Of a stretch of DNA of 64,000 nucleotides, positions 17,960-26,169 are shown piece after piece; positions within the stretch are counted from its first letter, which is position 1, and each line of letters begins with the position of its first letter. Source of the stretch: JBBTCX01 sp964494205. GTDB lineage: Bacteria; Planctomycetota; Phycisphaerae; UBA1845. The DNA lies in assembly GCA_964494205.1 (NCBI GenBank), contig CAZBRD010000021.1:1-64000 (forward strand), read 5' to 3'. Made by a program: the position numbers and the translations under genes. The notes beneath the pieces are model-generated. The model was not told the DNA's origin. It worked only from the letters and a program-made list of their open reading frames with translations, and made no database searches.

Positions 17960-19069
17960 ATGACAGCGCAATTGACTGACAAGGGTTTGTCCGGACCGGT
18001 GGCTGAGTATTTGCACCGCGCGGTCGACCTCGACGCGTCGGACGTGCACCTCGTGCCGGGTTATCCGGTGATGTACCGCGTTCACGGGCAACTCAAGTCA
18101 GATCGCAAGGAACTCCTCTCAGCCGAGCAATCGCGGGGCATCGTCGAATCGATGACACCCGAGCGATTGCTCGCGCGTTTGAACGCGGACGGAAAGAACT
18201 TCGATTTTTCCGTTTCCGTGCTGCATGGAAATAAGCCGGTGCGCTTTCGCGCGAATGTGTTCATCGCCCAGGGCGATTGGTGTGCCTGCCTGCGCCACGT
18301 GCCGGAAGTTATTCCGACGTTTGAGTGGATGGGTTTCCCGCCGATGCTCGCGGAACGGCTGATCGCATACACCAATGGGTTGGTGATCGTCACCGGCGTC
18401 ACTGGTTCGGGTAAATCAACCACGCTTGCGGCTCTAATCAATCTGCTCAACCACCGTGGCGGCTCGCGGATCATCACCGTCGAGGAACCGATCGAATACG
18501 TTCACAAACCGGTCAGCACCAGCGTGGTCACGCAGCGCGAGGTGGGCCGCGACGTGGATTCATTCTACGACGGTCTGAAGTACGGCCTGCGACAGGACCC
18601 CAACGTCATTCTCATCGGCGAGATTCGCGATCGAGACACCGCGCAGATGGCTCTCAGCGCCGCTGAGACGGGTCACCTAATTCTCGCGACCATGCACACG
18701 CGCGACGCCAAGGGCGCGGTGACGCGCTTCGCCGATCTTTTCCCTCACGATGCACAAGATGATGTGCGCTCGCAACTGTCTCTGGCTCTGCGTTCCGTGG
18801 TGAGCCAGCACCTGCTACCGGCTGCGACGGAAGGTGAGAAGCGCGCTCTCGCGCTGGAAGTCATGCACGTCAACATGCCGATCCGCAGTGCGATTCGGTT
18901 CGGAAAGATTGAATCGATCGAGTCAGCCATCCAAACCGGCAAACGCGATGCCATGTACACGCTCGACGAAGACCTACAGCGTCTCGCGATGACCGGCCGC
19001 ATCTCAATGGACACCGCACAGCGATTCGCCAAAGACCCCGACAGCATGAACAGTCACCGTGGGCGATAG
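17960..19069 (+). CDS. PilT-like type IV pilus retraction ATPase
   Basis: 369 residues. The N-terminal domain (DASDVHLVPGYPVMYRVHG) and the RecA-like core are intact: Walker A GVTGSGKST (146-154), Asp box TVEEPIEYVH, Walker B VILIGEIRD (217-224) and His box LATMHTRDA. This fits PilT/PilU, which powers depolymerisation of type IV pili. It is the third gene of an operon whose first two are exopolysaccharide/PEP-CTERM genes, and no other pilus gene is adjacent. A second PilT with about the same architecture is at 30677-31855; this one lacks the Ser-rich N-terminal extension. Confidence 0.93.
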   Translation: MTAQLTDKGLSGPVAEYLHRAVDLDASDVHLVPGYPVMYRVHGQLKSDRKELLSAEQSRGIVESMTPERLLARLNADGKNFDFSVSVLHGNKPVRFRANVFIAQGDWCACLRHVPEVIPTFEWMGFPPMLAERLIAYTNGLVIVTGVTGSGKSTTLAALINLLNHRGGSRIITVEEPIEYVHKPVSTSVVTQREVGRDVDSFYDGLKYGLRQDPNVILIGEIRDRDTAQMALSAAETGHLILATMHTRDAKGAVTRFADLFPHDAQDDVRSQLSLALRSVVSQHLLPAATEGEKRALALEVMHVNMPIRSAIRFGKIESIESAIQTGKRDAMYTLDEDLQRLAMTGRISMDTAQRFAKDPDSMNSHRGR

Positions 19070-19175
19070 CGGTCTATTGCTGTTGAATCGTCGTATGACC
19101 GTGTGCCACTGCTCTGTGAGCAGTGCTTTGCCTCGTGGTCGACGTTCAAATCCAGTTGAACTGAGGAACCAGCGC

Positions 19176-21333
19176 TTACGGCGAACCCGTAAACGACGAT
19201 TGAAAGGTCTTGAAGTCGCGCAAATCCACGTCGCCATCGAACGCGGTGTCAAAGATAAGGCATGAAGTGACCACTCCGCTCTGCAATCCGTGGAAGCACT
19301 CCGGAAAACCCTGATAGTCAATCAGGTCTACGAAACCGTCGCCGTTGTTGTCGCCGTATTCCTCGCTGCAAACGTATTTGAACACAACAAACTCATCGAT
19401 CGCAGCCTCCACGATCGAACGCGGGCCGAGGTCGAACGCTGTGAAACGCACCTGCATTGTCGCCGACGGTGTGATGAAATCCGCAATTCGAAACTTTTTG
19501 TCATTCCACTCGGCTGCGCTCACATAAATCCGATCGACGATACGCCATGTCGCGCCGCCGTCGTTCGAAATCGAAACCTCCATGCCATCGCTGGCGAAGA
19601 AGCCCCCGAATTCGCTGTAGTACCAATACGAAAATCCGAAGCCATAGTCGCCATCGGTCGCGGCAAATATCGGTGAGCGCACCGACGTCTTACCGCGATC
19701 CACGTCAGCCGCGTCATCGGCAGCGCCGATGGCTCCCTGCCCGGTGAAGAAGCAGCTGAGGCCATTCTCGTAAGGCGCGCCCGATGACGGCTGGGCCGAT
19801 GTGCCGTTAGGAATCCCGCGCACCCATTGCCCGCCCGTGGCGTCATCATCGGGGGAGCCAACGGTCCATCCAGTGGCGGTTTCAAACGAATCCCGAATGA
19901 CATCTACTTCTGCGGTCAATGTACGGAGCTGATACGTTCTGACGGGTGCCCCCAGCGGTGAGTAAACCGTTTCGCCTTCCATAGTCTGAGCGCTGAAATA
20001 GTAGTCGAGAGGCTCACTGCACTTCTGCTTGGGCAGAGTGGCTTCGTACTGACCCCCGCCCAGATTGGTCATTGCGATGTTCGCCTCCGGATTACCCGGC
20101 AGCACACGATTAAGCGTCACAGAATCGGGTTCGATGGGGTCCATGGTGTCAGTCACTGACACATGCACGGGCGTGGTAAACACAGGGTGCAGCGACTTCG
20201 GCAGCGTCGGGTTGATCTGTGCCGGCCCTGCGACATTGACTACATACAGCCCATTGGTAATGTCGCTCAGCAGAACCTTGTCCGGACCGAGAAAGGGATA
20301 AACACCCCAGTTGCCGTCAAAGCCCTGAACCTGGTCTGCAAACGTGTCATAGCTGCCTGCGAAATCGAGCTTTCTTGTCTGACGATTCAGGTCAAACACG
20401 TGCAGGCCGGATTGATACCAAGCGACATACAGGCGATCGCCCACAAAGATTGGATTATGCACGCTGTAAGCGTTGGCGATCGGAAGGATGATGCTGTCAC
20501 GCTCGCTCAGGTTGATCATGCCGTTGGCGAGATTGTTGATCTCGAAGAGCTTGATGCCGCCGTGGTCCTTCTCCTCAGCCGTCACCACATACTTTCCATC
20601 TTCGGTCGGCCAGCAGGTGTGCACGTTCTCGCCTTCGACCGTGCCGATCAGCGTCGGCATTTGCGTGCGCACGCGCGATACGTCATACACCCACAGCCCG
20701 CTCCCCCACGCGCAGCAATACAGTCGGCCATTCCGCACCGTGATTGAATGAACGAATTGCGTGCCAACACCGGTCACCGTCCAGAGCGGCGTCGTGATGG
20801 TGGCTGGAGGGTTGTTGATGTCGTAGTCGGTCAGGTCGACAATGCTGACCATCGGACCAGCGCCGCCGACCATGTAGAGAATCCCCTTGTCATAGTAAAG
20901 TTCATGTACGTTGGAATAGCTCGGTGTGCGCACGCGTTCGTTGCACCGGATGAACCGGGTCGCGCACGTCCACGATCAGCACGCCGTCGTTGCCGTCGGC
21001 TTCGAGCCCGATGAACATCAACCCGTCGGTTACCTGCACATCCTGCGCCGACGCAAACTGATTCGGCGGCCCGGGTCGAACCTCCGCGACCTGCACGGGG
21101 TTAGCCGGGTTGCTGATGTCGAGGATGTTCACGCCGGAGTCGCCGAAATGCGAAAGATAAGCGTAATGCCCATCGCCCCACACGTCGGCGTAGAAATCGG
21201 AAAACTGATCCCATCGCCCCACGAACTGCGTCAGCACCGGCGGTTCGAGCTGGGCGTAGGCGGATGCAGCGAACGATAACAATAATGTCAGGAAAAGAGC
21301 TTTGCATCTTGATTTGTGTGCGGGCATAGTCAT
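19176..21333 (-). pseudogene. LVIVD-repeat (choice-of-anchor-B-like) exported protein gene with a frameshift
   Basis: Two overlapping frames encode one protein. The upstream part (20902-21333) has a signal peptide ending at AYAQ, then LVIVD-type repeats (GVNILDISNPANPVQVAEV; GVLIVDVRDPVHPVQ). It then runs into a stop. The downstream part (19176 to about 20950) resumes in the next frame with RVRTPSYSNVHELYY, the sequence expected directly after HPVQ. It continues with more propeller blades, a beta-sandwich region (DSFETATGWTVG), and two dockerin-like loops (GDNNGDGFVDLIDY and DGDVDLRDF). A one-base insertion or two-base deletion near 20940-20960 explains the break. It could be a recent mutation or a sequencing error. 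ATG 21333 follows GAGAG. Confidence 0.85.
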
Positions 21334-21494
21334 GGCTCTCTCGGAATGAAAGCGAATCAATAACCTTAGTATGAACGCGAACGAGCCAAAGCAGGGGAGC
21401 TAACTTCGGCCATCGACTTGCATTAGTATAAGAGTTTGGCGAGTCGGGCGGCAAGGATCGATTCCGCTCAGTAAGCAAGCAAGTGAGGTGAAAC

Positions 21495-21821
21495 ATGTCC
21501 GATTTGGCAAGCAAAACGTGTGTTCCATGTCGCGGCGGCGTACCGCCAATGGATGAATCCACGGCTGACCGAATGCTCCAACAAGTTCCCGGATGGAGCC
21601 TCAACGCTCCGGGGCACCTGTACAAGATCTTCGCGTTTCCGGATTTCGTGAAAGCACTGGCGTTCGTGAACAAGGTGGCCGCAATCGCAGAAGAGCAGCA
21701 GCACCACCCCGATCTGTACCTCGCCTGGGGCAAAGTCAGCGTCGAAATCTGGACGCACAAGATCAATGGCCTGACCGAGAGCGATTTCGTGTTAGCCGCC
21801 AAGATCGAGAAGGTGTTGTAG
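21495..21821 (+). CDS. Pterin-4a-carbinolamine dehydratase
   Basis: 108 residues, family length. It dehydrates 4a-hydroxy-tetrahydropterin formed by aromatic amino acid hydroxylases; some relatives also bind transcription factors. The active-site signature E-EQQHHPDLYLAW-x8-W-x-H...D is present (EEQQHHPDLYLAWGKVSVEIWTHK, split here: the two adjacent His lie near residues 70-71, the third His near 87, and Asp near 96). The N-terminal CVPCRGG is common in bacterial members. AGGTG lies 6 bases before the ATG. It is monocistronic; no phenylalanine hydroxylase gene is nearby. Confidence 0.93.
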   Translation: MSDLASKTCVPCRGGVPPMDESTADRMLQQVPGWSLNAPGHLYKIFAFPDFVKALAFVNKVAAIAEEQQHHPDLYLAWGKVSVEIWTHKINGLTESDFVLAAKIEKVL

Positions 21822-21878
21822 CGTTTTCCTACGGATCAGTGGCCAAATGCCATCTGCCTGCCGCTTGTACGGAACAAA

Positions 21879-21972
21879 GGCATTAGGCATCAGGTAATAG
21901 GCACTAGTGATGTATGCCTCTTTGCCGCGTTCTTGCCTTACTTCTGTTGCCTAATGCCTGCTGCCTATTGCC
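21879..21972. repeat. Imperfect inverted repeat GGCATTAGGCATCAGG...CCTGCTGCCTATTGCC
   Basis: A 25-base unit built of GGCATTAGGCATCAGG plus TAATAGGC at 21879-21903 reappears inverted at 21947-21972, with 43 bases between. Each arm also repeats a smaller GGCAxxAGGC motif. This would fold as a long hairpin after the carbinolamine dehydratase gene. Confidence 0.7.
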
Positions 21973-22007
21973 TCCTCGACGCGACTGGTAGGAACTTCAC
22001 GTACGCA

Positions 22008-22041
22008 GGGGTGGCACGGTCAAGCCGCAGCTTGGCCGTGG
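22008..22041. repeat. Dispersed repeat, GGGTGGCACGGTCAAGC / GCTTGGCCGTGG family, copy 1
   Basis: This ~33-bp unit is internally palindromic (CGGTCAAGC...GCTTGGCCG). It recurs almost identically at 56868-56901, and twice in opposite orientation at 38142-38221. Confidence 0.85.
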
Positions 22042-22106
22042 CTGGATAGTAGGAAGCCTCTCGAAAGCGCGGTATACTCTCCGTCAGATCGTAAGGCGCG
22101 CATCTC

Positions 22107-22544
22107 ATGCTGACGATTGAGCTACAGGATCATTTCGCAGTAACGCCCGCTACGGCGTGGAAAACCATTGCCGATGTGCTGCGCCAGCGGGACTACGTTG
22201 CATATCAGATCACGCACGCTAAGCAATGCAACGCATCCAACCTCGGCCCTGAGTTCAAATGGAAAGAATCAGGCGTGCTGCTCGGCCGGCGCTACGAGTG
22301 CGAATGCTGCGTCTTCGGCTGGGAACCGCCCGAGTGGCTGTGCTTCGGCACGAAGAATCTCTTTCACGTCAGCTATGAACTCGCCGCGCAAGACGGCGGA
22401 ACCGCCCTCGCCTATCGCTGCGAACTGCCGCAAACGCCCGACTCTCGCCGCGAAGCCCTCGAAGAACTCTGCCGCCAATCATTGACCAATTTGAAAATGC
22501 AGCTCGAACGCGGCGTGAAGGCAAACGCGACGTGGGAAGTGTGA
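22107..22544 (+). CDS. SRPBCC (START-like) domain protein
   Basis: A 145-residue single-domain protein. The beginning IELQDHFAVTPATAWKTIAD and the spacing of aromatic strands (FGWEPPEWLCFG; LFHVSYEL) with a C-terminal helix (ALEELCRQSLTNLKMQLERGV) suggest a Bet v1/SRPBCC lipid- or ligand-binding fold. No family within the superfamily is recognised, and a Cys pair (ECECC) in the middle is unusual. Nothing nearby indicates a substrate. The ATG follows about 65 bases after repeat copy 1, without a strong ribosome site. Confidence 0.6.
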   Translation: MLTIELQDHFAVTPATAWKTIADVLRQRDYVAYQITHAKQCNASNLGPEFKWKESGVLLGRRYECECCVFGWEPPEWLCFGTKNLFHVSYELAAQDGGTALAYRCELPQTPDSRREALEELCRQSLTNLKMQLERGVKANATWEV

Positions 22545-22558
22545 GCGTATCGCATCGC

Positions 22559-23131
22559 TCAAGTAGCTTTTGTTTCGAGTCTTCTGTCGACTGCTCCCTC
22601 TAGTTGAACTAGCTCTCTATATGATCTCGGAAAAAGCTTCAAACACTTATCCGTGCCGTGAACAGACACCTCAAAACGATACGGACCCTGTCTTTCGGGC
22701 GAAGTCTTCACATTACTAATTTCGTTCCAATGAACTTTCTTGCGCATTTTTCGGCGTGAGCAAAATAGGATGCCTTCTTGGTTTATGATAACTGACGGAG
22801 GAAACATCACCTCTGTGGCCAAGTACAAGAAGGTCAACGCCAATATGAGGAAGACCACCATGGCAAACCAGAATTCACCATCGATTGGATTGCCGCTTCG
22901 AATAAAGTCCAAGACTCTCACGAATCTTTCCAGGCAAGCAAGCAAAACCAAAGAACAAATCAGGCGATGCCCATTTGAAGTCTGCGTCTTGAACACGACC
23001 GTCTCAGGATCGTAGAATAACCCGCATTCCGGACATTGGTGCGCCTTCGGAAGACCTTCCAGCGAATATCGACACACCGGGCAGCGATCGAGCGGCTGCG
23101 GGGCGACGTTGTCGGTCGGTGAATCAGTCAT
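22559..23131 (-). CDS. Zinc-ribbon/TM/PH-like paralog, array gene 6 (last)
   Basis: 190 residues. Four-Cys ribbon at residues 17-36 (CPVCRYSLEGLP...CPEC), then FYDPET. Two hydrophobic segments follow (SLVLLACLERFVRVL and FAMVVFLILALTFLYLA). After these comes a C-terminal PH-like module of the bacterial bPH kind: PPSVIINQEGILF, a basic turn RRKMRKK, HWNEISNVKT, then a final amphipathic helix. The start overlaps the stop of the previous array gene by 8 bases, indicating translational coupling. The function is unknown; by design it would be an inner-membrane protein with a cytosolic ribbon and PH-like domain. Confidence 0.8.
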   Translation of the reverse strand: MTDSPTDNVAPQPLDRCPVCRYSLEGLPKAHQCPECGLFYDPETVVFKTQTSNGHRLICSLVLLACLERFVRVLDFIRSGNPIDGEFWFAMVVFLILALTFLYLATEVMFPPSVIINQEGILFCSRRKMRKKVHWNEISNVKTSPERQGPYRFEVSVHGTDKCLKLFPRSYRELVQLEGAVDRRLETKAT

Positions 23132-23717
23132 TTGGCGGCTCGATCGATTGTGTGCACTGCTTTCGCGCTTCGAGACGCGCCTTCACCGTTTTCCACAACT
23201 CAAAACTCAAGACGTGATTCAAATAGAAGCGAAAGCTCTGGACGCCGTTAACGTGGTACAGTTTGCAGACTCGCCTAATGTCGCCGTGGCCTTCAATTCG
23301 CACATCAATGATTTCTGGCCAAGAGTAGGTTTTCCGAATCCGTCGAAACGGGCACAGGTGTACGCCAACAGAGTTAACGATCACGGTCGGCGGATACAGA
23401 GCAAAGCGAACCATGAAGCCCGTAAACCCGACGTAGAAGAGTGTAGCCAACAAACTGAGAATGAAACGAGTCGTAAGCAATGAACCTCTTGTTGATATGC
23501 CCTGCACTATTTCGTCAAGCGGTCCCGTGAAGAACAACAGAATCAATGCCAAGAGGGACCATCGACTCGTCTTGCTGACTGTCTCAGACAGTATGATCGT
23601 CCCCTCATCATACTCAAACCCGCATTCCGGACAGCGATAGACGGACGGCAGCCCCTGCAGCGAATACCGACAAGCCGGGCAGCGATCGAGAGCGGGTTTG
23701 TCGAGGGGAGTTGTCAT
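23124..23717 (-). CDS. Zinc-ribbon/TM/PH-like paralog, array gene 5
   Basis: 197 residues from ATG 23717, which places the ribbon (CPACRYSLQGLPSVYRCPEC) about ten residues in, as in its neighbours; a longer frame reaches 23762. Two membrane segments (WSLLALILLFFTG; ILSLLATLFYVGFTGFMVRF) are followed by the PH-like module PPTVIVNSVGVHLCPFRRIRKTY, WPEIIDVRI, and a C-terminal helix. It overlaps array gene 6 by 8 bases and lies 60 bases after array gene 4. The ribbon and PH-like parts are conserved in spacing, whereas membrane segments differ in sequence, as expected of ancient tandem duplicates. Confidence 0.8.
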   Translation of the reverse strand: MTTPLDKPALDRCPACRYSLQGLPSVYRCPECGFEYDEGTIILSETVSKTSRWSLLALILLFFTGPLDEIVQGISTRGSLLTTRFILSLLATLFYVGFTGFMVRFALYPPTVIVNSVGVHLCPFRRIRKTYSWPEIIDVRIEGHGDIRRVCKLYHVNGVQSFRFYLNHVLSFELWKTVKARLEARKQCTQSIEPPND

Positions 23718-23777
23718 TTGCTCATGCGCTTCCCGGATCGCCGTAGCCGATCTTGAGCTCAATCGCCTCGCGTATGA

Positions 23778-24350
23778 TCAACGTGGTGTTATCGCGGATG
23801 GCGCGATCATGCGCGCCTCGACGCTTTGGCGAAACTCATTGGCAACGTCCTGGCTGAAAATGATACTCTTTAGGTCAATCGGCTTGGTGCTCGACTTTGT
23901 TTTCAGTTGAACGTGTTTGAATTTCCCCGGCGGACCCAAATCGACAGCCACAACCTCATCCCACGGCACGATCGCCGCCGTTGATTTGTCTGTTTTGTAA
24001 GTGACCCCGCCCGGTCCGACAGCCACGAACGGATGCGCGCGATAGCGGATGAGCAGCCGGATCAGAAACCAAACCAACACGATGATCACGGCTACATTGA
24101 GCCAGAAAAGAAAGTGCTGCGGACTTTTCTCGCGCAAGCGCCCGAGGGCTTGTGGTCCCTGCGCCACCGCGAGGATCAACATGATCCCGCCGAATTTCCA
24201 AAAACTCTTTGCATGCCAGACTCGCGTCTGCTCGTCATACAGGAAGCCGCACTCGGGGCATCGATGTGCGGTGGGGAGGCCTTCGAGCGAATATCGGCAG
24301 GAAGGACAGCGATCGAGTGTAGTTGATATTGTAGTTGTACTGTTTTCCAT
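23778..24350 (-). CDS. Zinc-ribbon/TM/PH-like paralog, array gene 4
   Basis: 190 residues. The ribbon CPSCRYSLEGLPTAHRCPECGFLYDEQTRVW begins at residue 15 (Cys pairs about 19 apart). The hydrophobic segments are FGGIMLILAVAQGPQAL and LFWLNVAVIIVLVWFLIRLLI. The PH-like domain reads PFVAVGPGGVTYKT, VPWDEVVAVDLG, then IIFSQDVANEFRQSVEARM. The gene is 37 bases after array gene 3. No ribosome site stands out before the ATG, so translation may depend on its upstream partner. Confidence 0.8.
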   Translation of the reverse strand: MENSTTTISTTLDRCPSCRYSLEGLPTAHRCPECGFLYDEQTRVWHAKSFWKFGGIMLILAVAQGPQALGRLREKSPQHFLFWLNVAVIIVLVWFLIRLLIRYRAHPFVAVGPGGVTYKTDKSTAAIVPWDEVVAVDLGPPGKFKHVQLKTKSSTKPIDLKSIIFSQDVANEFRQSVEARMIAPSAITPR

Positions 24351-24387
24351 GGGTCGATAACGCCAAATCGCGCTTTACCGTTTCATT

Positions 24388-25551
24388 CTATCGTACCGCC
24401 CCATAGCGCCTCAAATGTCGTCGACAGCGAGCAGCCTCGCGCAAATCGAAAACGAATTTCATTTTCTTTGTGATACCGTCGGTTGTCCTTAAGTTGATGA
24501 CAATTCTTCGGCCCCATTCGTTTTCCTTATCCTTTTCGAAGGCGCATTCGAGTTCGCTAAACGGATATCGTAACAACCGACCAAGCACACGGGTTCGAAT
24601 GACGATCTCGCGCGGTCCGAACGCGATAAACGGCGGATAAAGCCGCATGCGAACGTTGACCACGAAGTAAATTACCCAAGCGAAAACCAGCACGATCGAA
24701 GGGTGCACCGGCCCCTGACGATAGATGATCGGAACAACCTTAAAGAGTTGCAAGGTAAGACCCACCCAAAGGAGATGCCAAATCATGCTTGAAGCGTAGA
24801 GTTTGAACGAGCAAGTATTCTCGTCGTACTCGAACATGCACTCCGGGCAGCGATAAGGTGTCGGCAGGCCGACCAGCGAATAATCGCAGTATGGACAATG
24901 CGTAACACCCCGCGCCGAACCCTTACCGGCCGGACTCTCGCTCTTGGCACCTGCAATATCGATGGCCCGTTGTTCGATTGCGTTAGTCTCATCGGGAAAG
25001 AAATGGCGAGCGACGGCCAACTGGACGGATTTGCGTAGGATCCTTCTCTCCTGGCGGTTTCGCGTGACGAATTGAACGGTGCGCCACAGCCGTTGGTGCA
25101 TGCCCGGCAGGATCAGGCTACCGACGTCAGCATCCAACTGACTGAGCTCCATCTGCTCAAGCTGGTGCCAGGAAAGTTTTCGCAACTTGCCCGACCGCCC
25201 CCGAAACCAGAGGCCGCTGGGTACGATGGCGATGAACATTCCGATCATGCACAGACGAATCATGAACAAGCAACTGCTAATGAATATGAGTGGCGAAATG
25301 ATGTGCACGAAAAGCGGAATTGGCGCTTTGAGTTTCCAATCCAATAACAACGGAAAGAATCCGAAGAGAACCATTACCGGGACAACAAAGAGAGTGCGCC
25401 GGATCAACGCGGCACTAGGTTCCCACACTCTGGTTTTTTCGTCGTATTCAAACCAGCACTCGGGGCAGTGATGCGCTACTGGCATACCATGAAGTGAATA
25501 ATGACAGACCGGACAGCGCTGGAGATTGGTTGTGCAGGTTTCTGCATCCAT
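24388..25551 (-). CDS. Tandem-fused zinc-ribbon/TM/PH-like paralog, array gene 3 (two modules)
   Basis: 387 residues that contain the whole module twice. The first half has ribbon CPVCHYSLHGMP...HHCPEC, WFEYDEKTRVW, membrane segments (LFVVPVMVLFGFFPLLL; IISPLIFISSCLFMIRL) and the PH-like part (IAIVPSGLWFRGRSGK, WHQLEQMEL). The second half has CPYCDYSLVGLP...YRCPEC, MFEYDENT, further hydrophobic stretches and PPFIAFGPREIVIRTR, YPFSELE. A short Ala/Ser/Gly-rich linker joins them (around residues 205-220). In both halves the final Gly of CPECG is replaced (CPECW, CPECM). This is a gene fusion of neighbouring duplicates, or an unseparated duplication. Confidence 0.82.
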   Translation of the reverse strand: MDAETCTTNLQRCPVCHYSLHGMPVAHHCPECWFEYDEKTRVWEPSAALIRRTLFVVPVMVLFGFFPLLLDWKLKAPIPLFVHIISPLIFISSCLFMIRLCMIGMFIAIVPSGLWFRGRSGKLRKLSWHQLEQMELSQLDADVGSLILPGMHQRLWRTVQFVTRNRQERRILRKSVQLAVARHFFPDETNAIEQRAIDIAGAKSESPAGKGSARGVTHCPYCDYSLVGLPTPYRCPECMFEYDENTCSFKLYASSMIWHLLWVGLTLQLFKVVPIIYRQGPVHPSIVLVFAWVIYFVVNVRMRLYPPFIAFGPREIVIRTRVLGRLLRYPFSELECAFEKDKENEWGRRIVINLRTTDGITKKMKFVFDLREAARCRRHLRRYGAVR

Positions 25552-25566
25552 TCAGCCGATTCTACA

Positions 25567-25746
25567 TCATTTCCGCTGCTGTTCATTAGTCTCCGACGTT
25601 TCGGCTGCAGCGGGCTGCTCATTCAAATAGCGCTTCAGGCCATCCTCAATGGCATACTTGATTGCCAAGCGTTTCTGTCTCGTACGCACCACGGCCGTCA
25701 GCTGACTGATGAGCAAGACTGCCTTGATGTCGACAACGGGCTTGTA
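25567..25746 (-). pseudogene. Detached C-terminal tail of array gene 2, downstream of an in-frame TAG
   Basis: Immediately after the TAG stop at 25747-25749 the same frame stays open for 59 codons to a TGA at 25567. The encoded YKPVVDIKAVLLISQ, then RTRQKRLAIKYAIEDGL aligns by eye with the C-terminal helix of array gene 3 (RNRQERRILRKSVQLAV). The true end at 25567 would leave only 15 bases to array gene 3, matching the tight spacing elsewhere in the array. Confidence 0.8.
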
Positions 25747-26169
25747 CTATGGGGCTCCAATCAATTCGGTCCCGATGGCCCGAAGCTCTTCCCAGGTGTA
25801 GTTCTTCTCACCTTGGGTGTGGGATCGAATGAGCAGCCCGCCGCCATGCACGCATACAATTTCTCTCGTCCCGACAAGGCGCTTCATCTTGAATATTCGA
25901 TAGGCGAATGCCAAAAAGAGCATGACCACCAAGATTAGCATCAACGGGTCATTCCACCATGAGTTTCGGTGTATCTCGCGCACCACAAAGTAGACCATCA
26001 CGCCAGCAAACGGTGAAAAAACGATCGCCCACGTGGCGAGCTTCTTGTTTGTCCAGGCATGTGTGAACTCATCGTATTCAAAGAAACACTCCGGGCAGCG
26101 ATGAACTGCCGGCAGACCCTCCAGCGAGTAGCCGCAAATAGGGCAATCATCAATGGATCGGATCGTCAA
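25747..26169 (-). CDS. Zinc-ribbon/TM/PH-like paralog, array gene 2, truncated by in-frame amber codon
   Basis: About 140 residues. Ribbon CPICGYSLEGLPAVHRCPEC, FFEYDEFTHAW, two membrane segments (WAIVFSPFAGVMVYFVV; LMLILVVMLFLAFAYRIF), and the first strands of the PH-like module (EIVCVHGGGLLIRS, YTWEELRAIG). It then stops at TAG 25747, short of the C-terminal helix every sister has. A TTG at 26169 overlaps the preceding gene's TGA (TTGA) and gives an N-terminus of the usual length, so this start is preferred; the open frame extends to 26223. It may be a recent nonsense mutation; the protein might still fold in part. Confidence 0.72.
   Translation of the reverse strand: MTIRSIDDCPICGYSLEGLPAVHRCPECFFEYDEFTHAWTNKKLATWAIVFSPFAGVMVYFVVREIHRNSWWNDPLMLILVVMLFLAFAYRIFKMKRLVGTREIVCVHGGGLLIRSHTQGEKNYTWEELRAIGTELIGAP

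Noticed and set aside
25747..25749. Selenocysteine or pyrrolysine recoding at the internal stop of array gene 2
   Set aside because: The codon is TAG, so not selenocysteine, and nothing in the window suggests a pyrrolysine system.
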